NCBI RefSeq assembly: GCF_009601165.1
Contig: NZ_WIRE01000001.1
Location: 3,100,001 to 3,164,000 of the forward strand
DNA length: 64,000 nucleotides
Origin: Alcanivorax sediminis
GTDB lineage: Bacteria > Pseudomonadota > Gammaproteobacteria > Pseudomonadales > Alcanivoracaceae
Reading direction: 5' to 3'
The translations under genes were made by a program, and so were the position numbers. The notes beneath the pieces are model-generated. The model was not told the origin of the DNA, did not search any database, and worked only from the letters and a program-made list of their open reading frames with translations. Shown here piece after piece: positions 1-8,531 of this stretch (position 1 is its first letter; each line of letters opens with the position of its first letter).

Positions 1-38
1 GTTGAGTGGGTGCGTTTGGGTTGGCGATGCCCGGGGTT

Positions 39-206
39 GATCGCCATGCGAGCATAGCTCCTACGAAAGGCAGGCCTGTGCCAGATATTGAGGCGTTGCT
101 TTCTGAGGCGCGGGGTAATGCAGCCAGGAATACGGATTCGCCATGCGAACAGGCCCCTGCAGGGATATCAATCGCAGGAGCGATGCTCGCAGGCAATCCA
201 ATATCA
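39..206. repeat. REP-like palindromes, one good and one degenerate copy
   Basis: The sequence at 39-64 is the GATCGCCATGC...GCTCCTAC form of the REP-like palindrome found throughout this window. Degenerate fragments of the same motif, in both orientations, follow at about 135-206. No gene is convincing in the first 210 bases; the small ORFs there only read through the repeat. Confidence 0.6.
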
Positions 207-210
207 AGTA

Positions 211-2484
211 TCAGGCGTCAGCGACAGCCTTCTTCGGCTTGCTGCGGGGTTTCGGCTTGGGCTTCGCCGCCGCCTCAACTTTCACAGGCACACCGTTCAG
301 CTGGGCCATGGCCGTCACTGACTCGACCCGCTTGCTGGTCAGCACATCGTTGATGCTGGCGCCGCCAGTGCGACGGGCCACATCCAGCTGCACGCCCTGG
401 CGATCATGTCCCCAGCCGTGAGGGACACTGATCACGCCGGGCATAATGTCATCGGCCACCCATACCGGCAGCGTGATGCTACCCGCGTCACTGCTCAGCA
501 CCAGGTCATCGCCTTCCACAACACCCAGGCGTTCGGCATCCTGGGAGTGAATCAGCACATTGCACCGCCCCTTCCCTTTCACGAGGCGCTGGCTGTTGTG
601 CATCCAGGAGTTGTTGCTGCGGATATGACGGCGACCAATGATAAGCATTTCATCAGGCTTGGGCGTCTTGGGTACTGGCAGGCCCTGTAGCGCGCGGAAA
701 TACAGCGCAGGCACCAGGTTAATGCGTTGATCGCGGGTAAAGAGACGCTCCGGCAGCGCAGGTTGCAGTGGACCCAGATCCACCCCATGGGGGTTGTCTT
801 TAAGGGTCTGCAGGGTGAGCCCTTTCTGCTTGCCACGCAGTAACTTCCAGGCCTGCTGGGGCAAGGTGTGCAGGCCATCTTTCTTGAGCGCCGCCATCAC
901 CTTTCCGCCGGTGCCGTACGGCCCAAGCCGTAGGCCAAGATCAATGATTCCTGTGTCTTTGATCCGCCGCATAAAGCGGTCTGACGCCGCAATCTGCAAC
1001 CGCTCTCGCCGGGTTTGCGCCTTCAGTCGTTTCAGGCGTGTGGCCAGCCCGTTAAGAATCTCCCAGTCATGCAATGCACCTTCCGGTTTATCAAACGCCG
1101 GCGGGGTGTACTTCACCACGTTACGCACCGCCACGGCCTGAAAGATCGGATCAAACTGGCCATGCTCCAGCTGCCCGGTAGGCGGCAGGATGATATTGGC
1201 GTGGCGTGAGGTTTCATTGATGTAGAGATCAATGCTGACCATGAATTCCAGCCCTTCAAGGGCGGTATCCAGCTTGCCGCCATCAGGACAAGACAACACC
1301 GGGTTGCCGGCATGGGTCACAAACGCCTTCACCTGCCCCTGGCCCGGGGTGAGCATTTCATCCGCCAGCGTCGTCACCGGGAATTCACCGGAAAACTCAG
1401 GGTAACCATGTACCCTGCTGCGGTAACGATCGAAGCTGCCCGCTTCTCCTCCAAGGGCGCCCAACGCAACGATATCGAAAGCCGGCTTGGAGAACATGAC
1501 ACCGCCTTCGCGATCCAGGTTTCCGGTAATAATGTTGAGCACATACACCAACCAGGCGCTTAAGGTGCTGTGCGGGCTGGTAGTCAGCCCTACCCTGCCA
1601 TAGATAGCCGCCCGTGGCGCCGCCGCAATATCGCGGGCCAGCTTGCGGATTGCCTCTGGGCTGATACCCACTGCTTCAGTGACTTTTTCTGGCGTCCAGT
1701 TTTCGGTGAGCTTCTGCAAATCGGACTTGCCATCAAGCAATTTATCCAGCTTGCCGGGAGCAACGAGCAGCTCTTTAAAGAGCACCTGAATGATCGACAG
1801 CAGCAGATACACGTCGGTACCGGGGCGAATGAAGTGATGCTCGCTGGCTACCGCTGCGGTTTCAGTGAGGCGAGGATCAATGACCACCAGTTTGCCGCCG
1901 CGTTTCTTCAAATCCTTGAAGCGGTTCTTCACGTCCGGCACGGTCATGATCGAACCATTTGATGCCAGCGGATTCCCGCCGATCACCAAGAAGTAGTCTG
2001 TGTGATCGATGTCAGGGATGGGAAACATCAGCTGATTGCCAAACAACTGCCAGGCAGCCAGTTGATGAGGTAACTGGTCGGCAGACGTCGCGCTATAGCG
2101 TTGGCGGGTATGCAGAGCCTGCTGGAATTGCAACAGCGTAAACAAGGCACCGTGATTGTGTGCGGTCGGATTACCAAAATAGGTTGCTACCGAATTACGG
2201 CCATGGCGTTGTTGCACTTCGTGAAGACGACGGGCCGTTTCATCCAGCGCTTCATCCCAGCTAATCGGCACCCAGCCATCAATCGTGCGCTTTACCGGAT
2301 GGCGGAGTCGGTCCGGGTCCTGGTGCAGGTCCTGCAGGGCAACCGCCTTGGGACAGATATGTCCACGGCTGAACGGATCGTCCTTGTCTCCACGAATAGC
2401 AATGATTTCATCGCCGCGGTGTTCAATCTCGATGCCGCACATGGCCTCACACAGGTTACATGTGTGGAAATGAGTGGTTTTCAT
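211..2484 (-). CDS. Molybdopterin oxidoreductase family protein
   Basis: A 757-residue protein of the molybdopterin (bis-MGD) oxidoreductase superfamily, the formate dehydrogenase / Nap / BisC group. An N-terminal 4Fe-4S motif is visible as C9-x2-C12-x3-C16-x27-C44, followed by the long Mo-cofactor domain and a C-terminal dinucleotide-binding domain near residues 640-740. The tail is lysine/proline rich. I chose the ATG at 2484, preceded by a GAGG ribosome-binding site, over an in-frame ATG ten codons upstream. There is no signal or Tat peptide, so it is probably cytoplasmic. No small iron-sulfur or cytochrome partner is adjacent, so substrate and electron partner cannot be told. Confidence 0.88.
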   Translation of the reverse strand: MKTTHFHTCNLCEAMCGIEIEHRGDEIIAIRGDKDDPFSRGHICPKAVALQDLHQDPDRLRHPVKRTIDGWVPISWDEALDETARRLHEVQQRHGRNSVATYFGNPTAHNHGALFTLLQFQQALHTRQRYSATSADQLPHQLAAWQLFGNQLMFPIPDIDHTDYFLVIGGNPLASNGSIMTVPDVKNRFKDLKKRGGKLVVIDPRLTETAAVASEHHFIRPGTDVYLLLSIIQVLFKELLVAPGKLDKLLDGKSDLQKLTENWTPEKVTEAVGISPEAIRKLARDIAAAPRAAIYGRVGLTTSPHSTLSAWLVYVLNIITGNLDREGGVMFSKPAFDIVALGALGGEAGSFDRYRSRVHGYPEFSGEFPVTTLADEMLTPGQGQVKAFVTHAGNPVLSCPDGGKLDTALEGLEFMVSIDLYINETSRHANIILPPTGQLEHGQFDPIFQAVAVRNVVKYTPPAFDKPEGALHDWEILNGLATRLKRLKAQTRRERLQIAASDRFMRRIKDTGIIDLGLRLGPYGTGGKVMAALKKDGLHTLPQQAWKLLRGKQKGLTLQTLKDNPHGVDLGPLQPALPERLFTRDQRINLVPALYFRALQGLPVPKTPKPDEMLIIGRRHIRSNNSWMHNSQRLVKGKGRCNVLIHSQDAERLGVVEGDDLVLSSDAGSITLPVWVADDIMPGVISVPHGWGHDRQGVQLDVARRTGGASINDVLTSKRVESVTAMAQLNGVPVKVEAAAKPKPKPRSKPKKAVADA

Positions 2485-2839
2485 CCTTGACCTCGTTGTC
2501 AGCTGCTGGGGCATCGAGCACGAACAGGGAATATGATGGCGTCCCTGCCGGGCTCTTATCGATTCAAACTACCTTGATACCAGAGGTGCAAAGAGGATGC
2601 CATGTTGCTGGGCATGAGTCCGGCAAATAACGCATTCATGGCGCGAAAGGACATCCCGCCGGAAGCATTTGCCCGTCTCCAACGAGGCGGGGCTAATGGC
2701 TCCAGCCTTGCCCCTGGCCATTCAGTTAAGCGGTAGGCCCACCAGCGAGACCAATGAAGCACATCGCCAACGCGAACGTGCCTGCCTTTACTCACTGAGG
2801 CAACCAGACAAAGCCCGGTTGCCCCAAGTCCATCGTGGT

Positions 2840-3660
2840 GCGCTGTGCATAAAACCGCTTATTAATGAAAATTGCTCTTCTGTCGGTCATCGGCGCTATA
2901 AAAATCTTCGCTTAGCCCAATGGTTGGCCTGCTTTATGCACAAGCCAAAAAGAGTGTCACCCTCGGTAACGCTCGTGCGCCCCAATTTTGTTCACAGATA
3001 TCTGTCAATGGGCTTTTTATGATTTCAAATTGTGACGAGCGTGTGAAATACGCACAAAAATCAAAGTAACCCAATGATATTAAACACTTTTATTTATTGA
3101 TTATTTTTTAACCACTTCGTCATCGGGCCAGAATTTACCGTGTTTTTTAACTGTATTCGTTCACCTATACACAGAGATATCCACAGAAGCTGTGGAAAAC
3201 CATTTCTTGTCAACAGCGTCATAACCAAATTGGCGTTTTCTTAGCACCAGACGCAATACTTGCTTGACAGTTTTGCACAATGGCAGTTTGCCCTCAGTCA
3301 TATTCCTGTCACCTGGTCGTCACAACTTCTGAACCAAATTTCAAGCCCTAACCTATTGAAATGGAGAGATTTTATTCAGCGAACAAAAAAGGATCAAAAT
3401 GCGAGAAGCGCCGTTATCACTGGGCTACAGCCGGTTGTCGCCAGCTTATCAACATTTTTATCCACAGGATTTGTGCACGCTTTCTGATGACTTATTGATC
3501 AACCCTTTTCCACCGCCTAACTGCAGTGAAAAGCATCTGATGAAAAACCACTCAAACCGCCACACCCTGCATATTTAAAGGGCTAGAGAAGCTTATCCGG
3601 CATTCCCTAACAGTGTTATCCACAGCTCCCGTGGATAGTTTCCGGGCTGTGGATACAGAC
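2840..3660. other. Gene-free AT-rich stretch with dense DnaA boxes (oriC-like)
   Basis: No convincing gene lies between 2485 and 3889. Six sites match the DnaA-box consensus TTWTNCACA exactly: 2844-2852 (-), 2934-2942 (+), 3191-3199 (-), 3271-3279 (+), 3458-3466 (+) and 3616-3624 (+). One-mismatch sites are at 3165-3173, 3177-3185, 3446-3454 and 3648-3656. A very AT-rich block at about 3073-3112 could be an unwinding element, and 3447-3459 is close to the IHF consensus. It is organised like an origin, but dnaA, dnaN, rpmH and mnmG are not nearby and genes on both sides run the same way. A DnaA-titrating or DnaA-reactivating locus is an alternative. Confidence 0.5.
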
Positions 3661-3889
3661 TGTATGGCCCATGGGCCGTCTGATTTGCTCTGTGAAACAC
3701 GCGTTTGTGAGCCAATTTGGCTCCGGATAAGCGTTCCCACTGCGTATGAGAAGAAGGTATTGGCCAACCGGGTTTCAAACTGGCACCAAGGGATCGTTTT
3801 CGCTTGCAGGCAAGCTGCCGCACTGCGTGCGTTCCTTCGCTTCGCACTGGTCCTGCAGGGGAAAGGTTTGTGCCGTTGGTTTCTTGGGT

Positions 3890-6217
3890 TTAGCGTCCGA
3901 GCACTTTGAATCGTTGGCGCAGGCGGAAGCCCTGCTGGTCGATCAGGGTAAGGGTATGCCAGCCGGGATCGGCCACGATGGCTTTCTCATGGAAGTGGCT
4001 GGTCTCCCCCATAAAGTGGTCATCCAGATGCCAATACAGCGTGGCTGACGGGCTTTGATGCACCGCCCGAAACACCGCCCGGCCCAAGGTGCCGGAGAGT
4101 TCGGTGGGAATATAGATAGCACTTCCAGCATGGGGGTAGACCAGTGCCATGGGCGGTTCACTTTGCAACGCCAGAGCGCCTGCCACGCAGTCCTTTCGCC
4201 ATGCCGGTAACGGGCGATAGTCAGGGTGATAGCGACGATAAAACCAGGCCTGTGCAGGGGGAAGCACAAACCAGTCGCGGTGTTGCATGGCCGCCACCGG
4301 CTCACAGCCGCTGTGGACGCGCTGGCCGTTGCCATCCAGGTGAACCCTGACATGATGGGGGGTGACCGTCTGGAAGTGACTTTGCCTGGGTGCCAGCTGT
4401 GCCCGGGTTTCGCATTGGCCACCAGCCAGATAGCCATCGTCCGCACACACTTGCACGGTTTTCAGTTCAGACAACGGCGCTTCCGGCCACGACGCCGGCC
4501 CCAGCAAGCTGAATACGTCCAGCATCAGAGGCGCAGCGGTGGCTGCTCCGCCCAGGCTGGGGGCGGGCTCACCGTTCCCGTTACCCGCCCATACCCCAAC
4601 ACTGTATCGCCCGTTGCTCCCCACCGCCCAGGCATCGCGCAGGCCATAGCTGGTACCGGTTTTCCAGGCGATGGGTTGGCTGGAGCTGAATTGTCGCCAT
4701 TGCCTTGCTGTGCCTGGCCGCGCCACATCCCTTAACGCCTGCTGGGTAAGCCAGGCGGCACCAGAGCTGAGCATGAATGGGGCGGCTTCGCTACCTGTTG
4801 CCGTTGATGAAAGTGAAGCAACCGCACGCGGCGCTCTGCCACTGGCCGCGGCCATGAGCCGGGCATAGATGGCGGTGACCTCATCCAGCCGCCCCTCTGC
4901 ACCACCCAGGATCAGGGTCAGGCCGTAATCCTCTGCCGGCCGGAACAGGGTGCTCATGCCCATGCGCTGAAGCGAGCTGTGGAAGCGTCCTCCCCCATAG
5001 GCACGCAACATACGCACAGCAGGGATATTCAGGGACTGACTCAAGGCCTCGTGGGCGGGCACCGCCCCGCGATAGCTGCGATCATGATTTTCCGGGCTGA
5101 AGCCGCCGTAATTGGTAGGCAAATCCGGTACCAGGGTCTGCGGTAACAGCAGGCCATCGTCCAACATCAGACCGTAGAGCAGTGGCTTGAGAATACTGCC
5201 CGTCGAGCGCGGTGAGGCAGCGATATCCACAGCCGCGCCATATTCTGCTGCATTGCCGTGGGTCACATTGCCAATATAGGCGCGGGTTTCCTGCTGGTGA
5301 TGATCGATCACAACCACTGCCAGGTTATGGACACCTTCTCTCTCGAGACGCTCACCATGTTGCCGTGCCAGAGATAGCACGCGCTGCTGCAGGTCTGCAT
5401 CCAGTGTCGTTTGCAATAATTTGCCATGCCCGGCTTTCTGCAGGGTGTTCATCAGGTGGGGAGCCAGGGCTGGCAGGGCCTGAGGTGGCGCGGGCAGGGG
5501 TTCGAGCAGTGCCAGCTGCAGATCCCTGTCATCCAGCTGCCCATTGCCGTGCAAGCTGACCAGCAAGCGGTTGCGCTTTTCCTTCAGGCGCTCCCGGTTT
5601 CGACCGGGGTGGATCCAGGACGGCGCATTGGGCAGCACCGCCAGCAAGGCAGCTTCCGCCCAGCTAAGCGCATCGGGTTCACGCTGAAAGTAACGCCAGG
5701 ACGCAGCGCGAAGCCCCACCGTATTGCCACCAAAAGGCGCACGGCTGGCGTACTGGGTAAGGATTTCATCCTTACTGAAGCGCCACTCCAGCTGCAAGGC
5801 AAGCGCGGCTTCGCGGGCTTTTTCGCTGAGGGTGCGCGGTGGGTCATCGCGCAATAATCGCGCGAGCTGCATGGTCAGAGTCGAGCCACCACTGACCACC
5901 CTGCCCGCTTTCATGTTCAGCCAGGCGGCCCGTCCAATCGCAAGTGGATCAATACCCGGGTGCCACTGGAATCGCCGATCTTCGAACTGCAGCAGTGCCC
6001 GGCGGTATTTCTCAGGCAAGGTGGTCACCGGCACAAAACGCCATTGCTGGTCTGCCGCAATGCGGGCATCCAGCATACGGCCCTGCCGATCCAGCATCAG
6101 CGTGGCAAAGGGCGTGTTTTGGAGACGGTCGGGCAAGGGCCAGAATTGCAGCATCGCCAGCAGGGAAATCAGCGAAAGCAGCAGCAAGACACGGGCAAAT
6201 CGCCAGCAAGAGGTCAT
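3890..6217 (-). CDS. pbpC: Penicillin-binding protein 1C
   Basis: A bifunctional class A PBP of 775 residues (E. coli PbpC is about 770), which polymerises and may cross-link peptidoglycan at the outer face of the inner membrane. Order: a short cytoplasmic tail, one membrane anchor (about residues 8-26), a GT51 transglycosylase domain with EDRRFQWHPG and GGSTLTMQLARLL, a transpeptidase domain with the SILK serine-lysine pair, the SLN triad and KTGTSYG, and a C-terminal BiPBP_C domain. I prefer the ATG at 6217; an upstream GTG at 6298 would add 27 residues read through an 11-base G tract. The usual alpha-2-macroglobulin partner gene (yfhM) is not adjacent. Confidence 0.93.
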   Translation of the reverse strand: MTSCWRFARVLLLLSLISLLAMLQFWPLPDRLQNTPFATLMLDRQGRMLDARIAADQQWRFVPVTTLPEKYRRALLQFEDRRFQWHPGIDPLAIGRAAWLNMKAGRVVSGGSTLTMQLARLLRDDPPRTLSEKAREAALALQLEWRFSKDEILTQYASRAPFGGNTVGLRAASWRYFQREPDALSWAEAALLAVLPNAPSWIHPGRNRERLKEKRNRLLVSLHGNGQLDDRDLQLALLEPLPAPPQALPALAPHLMNTLQKAGHGKLLQTTLDADLQQRVLSLARQHGERLEREGVHNLAVVVIDHHQQETRAYIGNVTHGNAAEYGAAVDIAASPRSTGSILKPLLYGLMLDDGLLLPQTLVPDLPTNYGGFSPENHDRSYRGAVPAHEALSQSLNIPAVRMLRAYGGGRFHSSLQRMGMSTLFRPAEDYGLTLILGGAEGRLDEVTAIYARLMAAASGRAPRAVASLSSTATGSEAAPFMLSSGAAWLTQQALRDVARPGTARQWRQFSSSQPIAWKTGTSYGLRDAWAVGSNGRYSVGVWAGNGNGEPAPSLGGAATAAPLMLDVFSLLGPASWPEAPLSELKTVQVCADDGYLAGGQCETRAQLAPRQSHFQTVTPHHVRVHLDGNGQRVHSGCEPVAAMQHRDWFVLPPAQAWFYRRYHPDYRPLPAWRKDCVAGALALQSEPPMALVYPHAGSAIYIPTELSGTLGRAVFRAVHQSPSATLYWHLDDHFMGETSHFHEKAIVADPGWHTLTLIDQQGFRLRQRFKVLGR

Positions 6218-6554
6218 TTTACCGTGGGACTCCGTCCGCGGGTCGGACTCTGTACAGGGTTGGGGGGGGGGGAATATAGCAAAAAGGCCATCGTTCACCT
6301 AAATCCAGTTATCGCCGCGCTCAGACCGAAGTCGATTCAGCATCAGCATCGGCATCGGCATCAGCGAGGCTGGCGTCGCCATGGCGCACAGCCGCTCAGG
6401 ACAAAACACCCCCTTTTGTTTACTGGCATTGGCGCCCTGTCAGGGCAGCCAATGCGCCAATTACCCCTCCTCCCTGAATTGACACTATCTTTACATTGAA
6501 TAATGTCACATTGAGGCATTGAGCGGTTACGTAGACCGCGGACCAGGAGGATTT
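6218..6554. other. Intergenic region between divergent pbpC and hydrolase genes
   Basis: Holds an uninterrupted run of 11 G at 6262-6272 (11 C on the pbpC strand) and a short imperfect GCATCR hexamer repeat at about 6337-6368. Promoters for both flanking divergent genes should lie here, but I cannot place them with confidence. Confidence 0.6.
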
Positions 6555-7487
6555 ATGACAACAACAGCTACCACCACCATCAAGCAGAATGAGAAGCAGG
6601 CTGAGAAAGTACCGCTGGGTGCCACGGTTAACATCCCGCCCCGTCGTCTGGACTTCTCCTTCGACGAGAAGACTGCCAAGCGCTACTTCTACGCAGATGA
6701 CCCTTTCCTGAGTGCCTTCTGGATCACCCTCTCCACCCTGTTTCCTGAAGGGGAAGATTTCTTTGTTCAGGCGGTACGTCACTACCGTAAGGACATTACC
6801 GACTCCACTCTGAAAGCCCAGGTCGCCGGGTTCATCGGCCAGGAGGCCATGCACAGCAAGGAGCATGAAGCCTGGAACGAGCTGGGTCAGAAATTCGGTT
6901 ATCCGACCGAGAAACTCGACAAGACGCTGGGCAAGCTGCTGGGGGCAGTGAAGAAGTACACCCCGAAGATTTTCCAGTTGTCCGCCACAGTCAGCCTGGA
7001 GCATTACACCGCAATCATTGCCGAGCAGCTACTGCGGGACGAGTCCCATCGCGAACTGGCTGACCCGGAAACCCTGAAACTGTGGCTTTGGCACGCTCTG
7101 GAAGAGAACGAGCACAAGACCGTGGCCTATGATGTATACGAGAAAGTCAGCGGTAACTACTTGCTCCGTGCCGGCACCATGATTCCTACCACCGTGATTT
7201 TCTTTGCCGTGATTGGTGTTTTCCAGGCGCAGATGCTGGCCGCCGACGGCAAGCTGCTGGACCTTCGCAACAACTGGAAAGGGGTGAAATTCCTGTTTGG
7301 TCGCCAGGGTCTGTTCACCAAACTGTGGCCACAGTATCTGGACTTCTTCAAGCCCGGCTTCCATCCGTCCCAGCACGACACAGACGCGCTGCTGGATGAA
7401 TGGCGCGAGCGCCTGTTCGGTGCCGAGGGCATGCTCACCGAGCAGCACGCGCAGGCAAGCCAAAAGAAGAAAAAGAAGCTGCATTGA
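6555..7487 (+). CDS. Metal-dependent hydrolase family protein (PF10118-like)
   Basis: A 310-residue protein resembling the predicted metal-dependent hydrolase family (PF10118, COG3687), an alpha-helical fold with conserved His/Glu metal ligands. Candidate ligands are in GQEAMHSKEHEAWN, SLEHYTA and HALEENEHKTVAYDVYE. The C-terminus ends in a lysine-rich tail. The chosen ATG follows an excellent AGGAGG site; an in-frame start 12 codons upstream has none. It stands alone with its own terminator. The biochemical function of the family is not well established; members are common in lipid-degrading bacteria. Confidence 0.82.
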   Translation: MTTTATTTIKQNEKQAEKVPLGATVNIPPRRLDFSFDEKTAKRYFYADDPFLSAFWITLSTLFPEGEDFFVQAVRHYRKDITDSTLKAQVAGFIGQEAMHSKEHEAWNELGQKFGYPTEKLDKTLGKLLGAVKKYTPKIFQLSATVSLEHYTAIIAEQLLRDESHRELADPETLKLWLWHALEENEHKTVAYDVYEKVSGNYLLRAGTMIPTTVIFFAVIGVFQAQMLAADGKLLDLRNNWKGVKFLFGRQGLFTKLWPQYLDFFKPGFHPSQHDTDALLDEWRERLFGAEGMLTEQHAQASQKKKKKLH

Positions 7488-7536
7488 AAAGCAGCTTCGA
7501 GTGGTTAGCTATTAGCCACCAGGAAAAGCAGAACCG

Positions 7537-7559
7537 AAAGCCGCCTTGTGCGGCTTTTT
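7537..7559 (+). terminator. Intrinsic terminator after the PF10118-like gene
   Basis: AAAGCCGC, a 5-base loop and GCGGCTTTTT form a GC-rich stem followed by a T tract about 50 bases past the stop codon. Confidence 0.8.
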
Positions 7560-7674
7560 GTCTATGGGAGTAATGGCGAGTTTCGAGTTTCGAGTTTCGA
7601 AAATCAAAGATCCAAACCGTCTCAATTACCCGCTTTCTGGTACGAGATTACGTGTTGGCGGTGAGTCGATGCGT

Positions 7675-8412
7675 GGGTGATCGCCATGCAAGCATGGGCT
7701 CCTACGGGGGATGCACCGGTGGTGCCTTGCTGATGTGGGAGACAGCTTGCTGGAGATGGGTTTCTTGTGCAGCTCCTGAAGGCGCGCTGAGCTGGGCGTT
7801 GCTTTTGTAGGAGCTATGCTTGCATGGCGATCTGGCGACGGCGGGGGATCGCCATGCAAACATGGGCTCCTACGGGGGATGCACCGGTGGTGCCTTGCTG
7901 ATGTGGGAGACAGCTTGCTGGAGATGGGTTTCTTGTGCAGCTCCTGAAGGCGCGCTGAGCTGGGCGTTGCTTTTGTAGGAGCTATGCTTGCATGGCGATC
8001 TGGCGACGGCGGGGGATCGCCATGCAAACATGGGCTCCTACGACGGGTGCGTGGGTGGTGGCTTGCTGCTGTGGGAGACAGCTTGCTGGAGATGGGTTTC
8101 TTGTGCAGCTCCTGGAGGCGCGTTGGGCTGGGCGTTGCTTTTGTAGGAGCCATGCTTGCATGGCGATCTGGCGGCGGCGGGGGAACGCCATGCAAGCATA
8201 GGCCCCTACGGTGATGCGTTGGTAGTGTCTTGCTGTTGTGGGAGACAGCTTGCTGGAGATGGGTTTCTTGTGCAGCTCCTGAAGGCGCGCTGAGCAGGGC
8301 GTTGCTTTTGTAGGAGCTATGCTTGCATGGCGATCTGGCAGCGGCGGGGATCGCCATGCAAGCATGGGCCCCTACGGTGATGCGTTGGTAGTGGCTTGCT
8401 GTTGTGGGAGAT
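7675..8412. repeat. Tandem array of about 4.5 units of 168 bp with a REP-like core
   Basis: The block beginning GACAGCTTGCTGGAG recurs at 7741, 7909, 8077 and 8244, giving periods of 168, 168 and 167. Each unit contains an inverted pair, TAGGAGCTATGCTTGCATGG facing GCCATGCAARCATGGGCTCC, that can fold into a long hairpin. The array fills the gap upstream of the TonB receptor gene. A 275-codon minus-strand ORF across it is a by-product of unit lengths divisible by three. At 7580-7610, just before the array, is a TTTCGAGTTTCGAGTTTCGA repeat. Confidence 0.9.
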
Positions 8413-8531
8413 CCGGCTGGCGAGGTTGAGATGTTGCCTCTGGACACCCGCAACCCTCACCCACTTCTACCCTCCCCCATTTGCTTCACGAGTCTGGTCA
8501 TGTACAACATCAGTAGCCACGGATGTCTTAC

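Noticed and set aside
3494..3501. TTGATCAA as an FNR site upstream of the molybdopterin oxidoreductase gene
   Set aside because: It lacks the four-base spacer of the FNR consensus and lies about 1 kb from the gene.
2556..3847. Small ORFs in the DnaA-box region
   Set aside because: No ribosome sites, biased composition following the AT-rich DNA, and no recognisable motif.
7675..8412. Possible CRISPR array because of regular spacing
   Set aside because: Units are 168 bp and nearly identical over their whole length, with no unique spacers of 30-40 bp and no cas genes.
7626..8453. A 275-codon minus-strand ORF and several shorter ORFs in the first REP array
   Set aside because: The frame repeats the same segment because the unit length (168) is divisible by three. 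There is no start signal or protein family, and the DNA is a palindromic repeat.
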